Assembly: GCA_944385105.1 (NCBI GenBank)
Contig: CALWVR010000016.1
Coordinates: 1 to 36,076 of the forward strand
Origin: an uncultured Clostridia bacterium
GTDB taxonomy: Bacteria > Bacillota > Clostridia > Oscillospirales > Acutalibacteraceae
Reading direction: 5' to 3'
Length of the DNA stretch: 36,076 bases
Below the pieces are notes generated by a model. The model made no database searches and was not told the DNA's origin. It saw only the letters and a list, made by a program, of their open reading frames with translations. Numbering within the stretch: the stretch's first letter is position 1; each line of letters starts with the position of its first letter. Of this stretch, positions 34,745-36,076 are shown piece by piece. Both the position numbers and the translations under genes were made by a program.

Positions 34745-35527
34745 ATGTCCTTTTTTGATAATGTTATGTATATATTAGATTTCCAAACTGATAATATACC
34801 AAAGCCTTACGGGCTATATCATATGTTTTGTCTTATAATCACTTTTATAGGCTCAATCATTATAATAAAGCGTTGTAAAAACCAAAGTGAAGCTCAAAAA
34901 AAACATGTACTTCTACTCTTAGGTTCTATAATAATTTTGCTTGAAATATATAAGCAATTAGTATGCTCTCATACTCTAGGAATATGGAAATATAATTGGG
35001 GAATATTTCCCTTTCAGTTTTGTTCAACTCCCCTTTTTTTAATTATTATAGCTGCATTACTAAAGGATAATAAATTAAGAGACTGTATATATATGTTCCT
35101 TACAACTTATGGCTTTATTGCTGGACTTGTAGTATTAGTAAATCCCTCCGATGTGTTTGTAAATACTATAGGACTTAATCTTCAAACCATGATTCATCAT
35201 TCTATAATGGTTTTTACTGCAATATATTTATTTTCTTCTGGATCCCTTAAATTGAAATATAGCTCTATGAATCAAGCTGTAGCCTTGTTCTTACTATTGG
35301 TAACAACTGCCCTTATATTAAATTTTTCCATACATGGACAAGTAGACACTGATTTTAATATGTTTTTTCTCAGTCCCTACTATGCACCCACTTCATTTAT
35401 AGCTTTATTTATAGTAAATAATTTTGGATATTTAAGTTATCTTATTTCCTACATTATTTTATTCTCAGTAGCTTCCTATTTAGTATTTTTAATCTTATTA
35501 AAAATTAATAAATATAAAATTAAATAA
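34745..35527 (+). CDS. TMEM164/YwaF-like integral membrane protein
   Basis: A 260-residue protein with about seven membrane helices. It resembles the YwaF-type family (TIGR02206), related to eukaryotic TMEM164 acyltransferases. Visible features are GLYHMFCLIITFIG near the start, LLEIYKQL, KYNWGIFPFQFCSTPLF, HHSIMVFTAIYLF, and ALILNFSIHG, whose His and Cys residues are likely functional. Activity in bacteria is unproven; a role in membrane lipid remodelling is a guess from TMEM164. Start ATG at 34745, four bases after GAAGGTGA; an upstream in-frame ATG at 34715 lacks a ribosome binding site. It is divergent from nfnA, and the tRNA promoter starts just after its stop. Confidence 0.78.
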   Translation: MSFFDNVMYILDFQTDNIPKPYGLYHMFCLIITFIGSIIIIKRCKNQSEAQKKHVLLLLGSIIILLEIYKQLVCSHTLGIWKYNWGIFPFQFCSTPLFLIIIAALLKDNKLRDCIYMFLTTYGFIAGLVVLVNPSDVFVNTIGLNLQTMIHHSIMVFTAIYLFSSGSLKLKYSSMNQAVALFLLLVTTALILNFSIHGQVDTDFNMFFLSPYYAPTSFIALFIVNNFGYLSYLISYIILFSVASYLVFLILLKINKYKIK

Positions 35528-35531
35528 ACTA

Positions 35532-35559
35532 TTGACATATAAAATTTATGTTATATAAT
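35532..35559 (+). promoter_or_regulatory. Consensus sigma-A promoter of the tRNA-Gln / tRNA-Pro unit
   Basis: TTGACA (35532-35537), a 16-base spacer, TATAAT (35554-35559). Both boxes are perfect matches, as expected for strong stable-RNA transcription; tRNA-Gln starts 12 bases after the -10 box. Confidence 0.85.
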
Positions 35560-35570
35560 AGTATTGTTGT

Positions 35571-35644
35571 TGCGGAATTGTGTAATGGTAGCACAGCAGA
35601 CTCTGACTCTGTTTGTGAGGGTTCGAATCCTTCTTCCGCAGCCA
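35571..35644 (+). tRNA. tRNA-Gln (anticodon CUG)
   Basis: The cloverleaf is complete: acceptor TGCGGAA / TTCCGCA, D-arm with GTGTAATGGTAGCAC, anticodon stem GCAGA / TCTGT with loop CTCTGAC (anticodon CTG), T-arm GGGTTCGAATCC. U1-A72 and discriminator G73 are typical glutamine identity elements. The CCA end is encoded. Confidence 0.93.
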
Positions 35645-35680
35645 ATATAAACCTCACTTTGCGTAAAGTGAGGTTTATAT
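35645..35680. repeat. 16-bp perfect hairpin between the two tRNA genes
   Basis: The arms 35645-35660 and 35665-35680 (ATATAAACCTCACTTT and its reverse complement) are exactly complementary around GCGT. The hairpin starts right after the CCA of tRNA-Gln and ends two bases before tRNA-Pro, filling the spacer. It may guide tRNA processing or act as a partial terminator (TTTATATTT follows the stem core). Confidence 0.8.
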
Positions 35681-35682
35681 TT

Positions 35683-35759
35683 CGAGGTGTAGCTCAGTTT
35701 GGTAGAGCGCTGTGTTCGGGACGCAGAGGCCGCAGGTTCGACTCCTGTCACCTCGACCA
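35683..35759 (+). tRNA. tRNA-Pro (anticodon CGG)
   Basis: Acceptor CGAGGTG / CACCTCG, D-arm GCTCAGTTTGGTAGAGC, anticodon stem CTGTG / CGCAG with loop TTCGGGA (anticodon CGG), T-arm CAGGTTCGACTCCTG. The C1-G72 pair and discriminator A fit proline. The CCA end is encoded. It reads CCG, a rare codon in AT-rich genomes. Confidence 0.93.
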
Positions 35760-35787
35760 CATCTTGACTCGAATATTGATACAAGCC

Positions 35788-35821
35788 GAGAGCCCAGTAA
35801 ATATGGGCTCTCTTACTTTTT
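35788..35821 (+). terminator. Intrinsic terminator of the tRNA unit
   Basis: A 9-bp perfect stem GAGAGCCCA / TGGGCTCTC with a seven-base loop (35788-35812), then TTACTTTTT. Confidence 0.88.
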
Positions 35822-36076
35822 ATGTAGATTATTTCAAAATCCATTCGACTGTTTTCTTTTTATTTTTTATGCCTCTAACGCATTATTTCCCAATTTTTCA
35901 CTTTTTATGTAATTCGATTAAATTATTTCCCAGTTCGTCAAAAACAGACACTACTTTTTTATCTTAATTTTTTTAAATTCATAAATGTATTTAATAGTTT
36001 CTTAACTACTCTTAAAGCAGTACTCCCTTTCTCCATAAAAATAAAAACCAGCTCTTAGTACAAATTTCTGCACTAT
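35822..36076. other. Terminal non-coding stretch with short direct repeats
   Basis: AT-rich, no convincing gene. ACTTTTTATGTA occurs at 35815-35826 and 35900-35911, and ATTATTTCCCA at 35882-35892 and 35922-35932. Only short frames with no ribosome binding site are present, including one of 25 codons on the minus strand (35959..36036). Confidence 0.5.

Noticed and set aside
35548..35967. Open frames of 97-139 codons on both strands over the tRNA genes
   Set aside because: They are by-products of the tRNA sequences and have no ribosome binding site or protein-like composition.
35959..36036. 25-codon basic peptide frame on the minus strand (MEKGSTALRVVKKLL)
   Set aside because: No ribosome binding site; too short to judge, and the region may be the edge of a gene beyond the window.
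1..36076. CRISPR arrays, insertion sequences, prophage genes, T-boxes or riboswitches
   Set aside because: None seen: no spaced repeat series, transposase motifs or recognised aptamer cores.

Overview
The window is AT-rich (roughly 30% G+C by eye) and almost fully coding. It comes from an anaerobic, endospore-forming Firmicute of the Clostridium type. The evidence is both PolC and DnaE, strong GGAGG ribosome binding sites, Spo0A and SpoIVB, a gerK-type germination operon, a PdaA-like cortex deacetylase, a CD1247-type protein and an NfnAB-like pair. I see no insertion sequence, prophage, CRISPR array or riboswitch.

Layout, left to right: (1) 1-3.2 kb, minus strand: a tiny Lys-rich protein, ridA, a small Cys-containing peptide with a double-glycine leader, a PdaA-like deacetylase and pfkA. 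(2) 3.2-10.4 kb, minus: dnaE and the gerKA-gerKB-gerKC operon. (3) 10.5-11.6 kb, plus: a DUF421/DUF4363 pair, divergent from gerKA and abutting spo0A tail to tail. (4) 11.6-16.8 kb, minus: spo0A, spoIVB, a three-gene ABC importer and a CD1247-type zinc-ribbon protein with a metallothionein-like tail. (5) 16.9-29.4 kb, minus: the classic translation / isoprenoid / envelope block, transcribed rpsB, tsf, pyrH, frr, uppS, cdsA, dxr, rseP, ispG, polC, then efp. (6) 29.6-34.6 kb: a YlmC/YmxH-like PRC-barrel gene, a CtpE-like P-type ATPase (plus) and nfnB/nfnA (minus). (7) 34.7 kb to the end, plus: a TMEM164/YwaF-like membrane protein, then tRNA-Gln(CUG) and tRNA-Pro(CGG) with a promoter and terminator.

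How the genes fit together: the uppS-cdsA-dxr-rseP-ispG group supplies isoprenoid precursors, undecaprenyl carrier, phospholipid precursors and membrane proteolysis, next to translation factors and the replicase. Spo0A, SpoIVB, GerKABC and probably PdaA and the DUF421 protein cover sporulation entry, the forespore signal, cortex modification, and spore membrane and germination. NfnAB would balance NADH, NADPH and ferredoxin pools.

Points most worth attention: PolC lacks the whole DnaQ-like proofreading exonuclease insert, while its PHP domain keeps all its metal ligands. rseP appears to start at an AUA codon, and an ATG-only call would lose the HExxH active site. Spo0A has a diverged receiver domain with the invariant Lys replaced by Arg. 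A GG-leader peptide gene with a long leader containing an inverted repeat stands without its transporter. The rpsB leader can fold into a stem next to its ribosome binding site.
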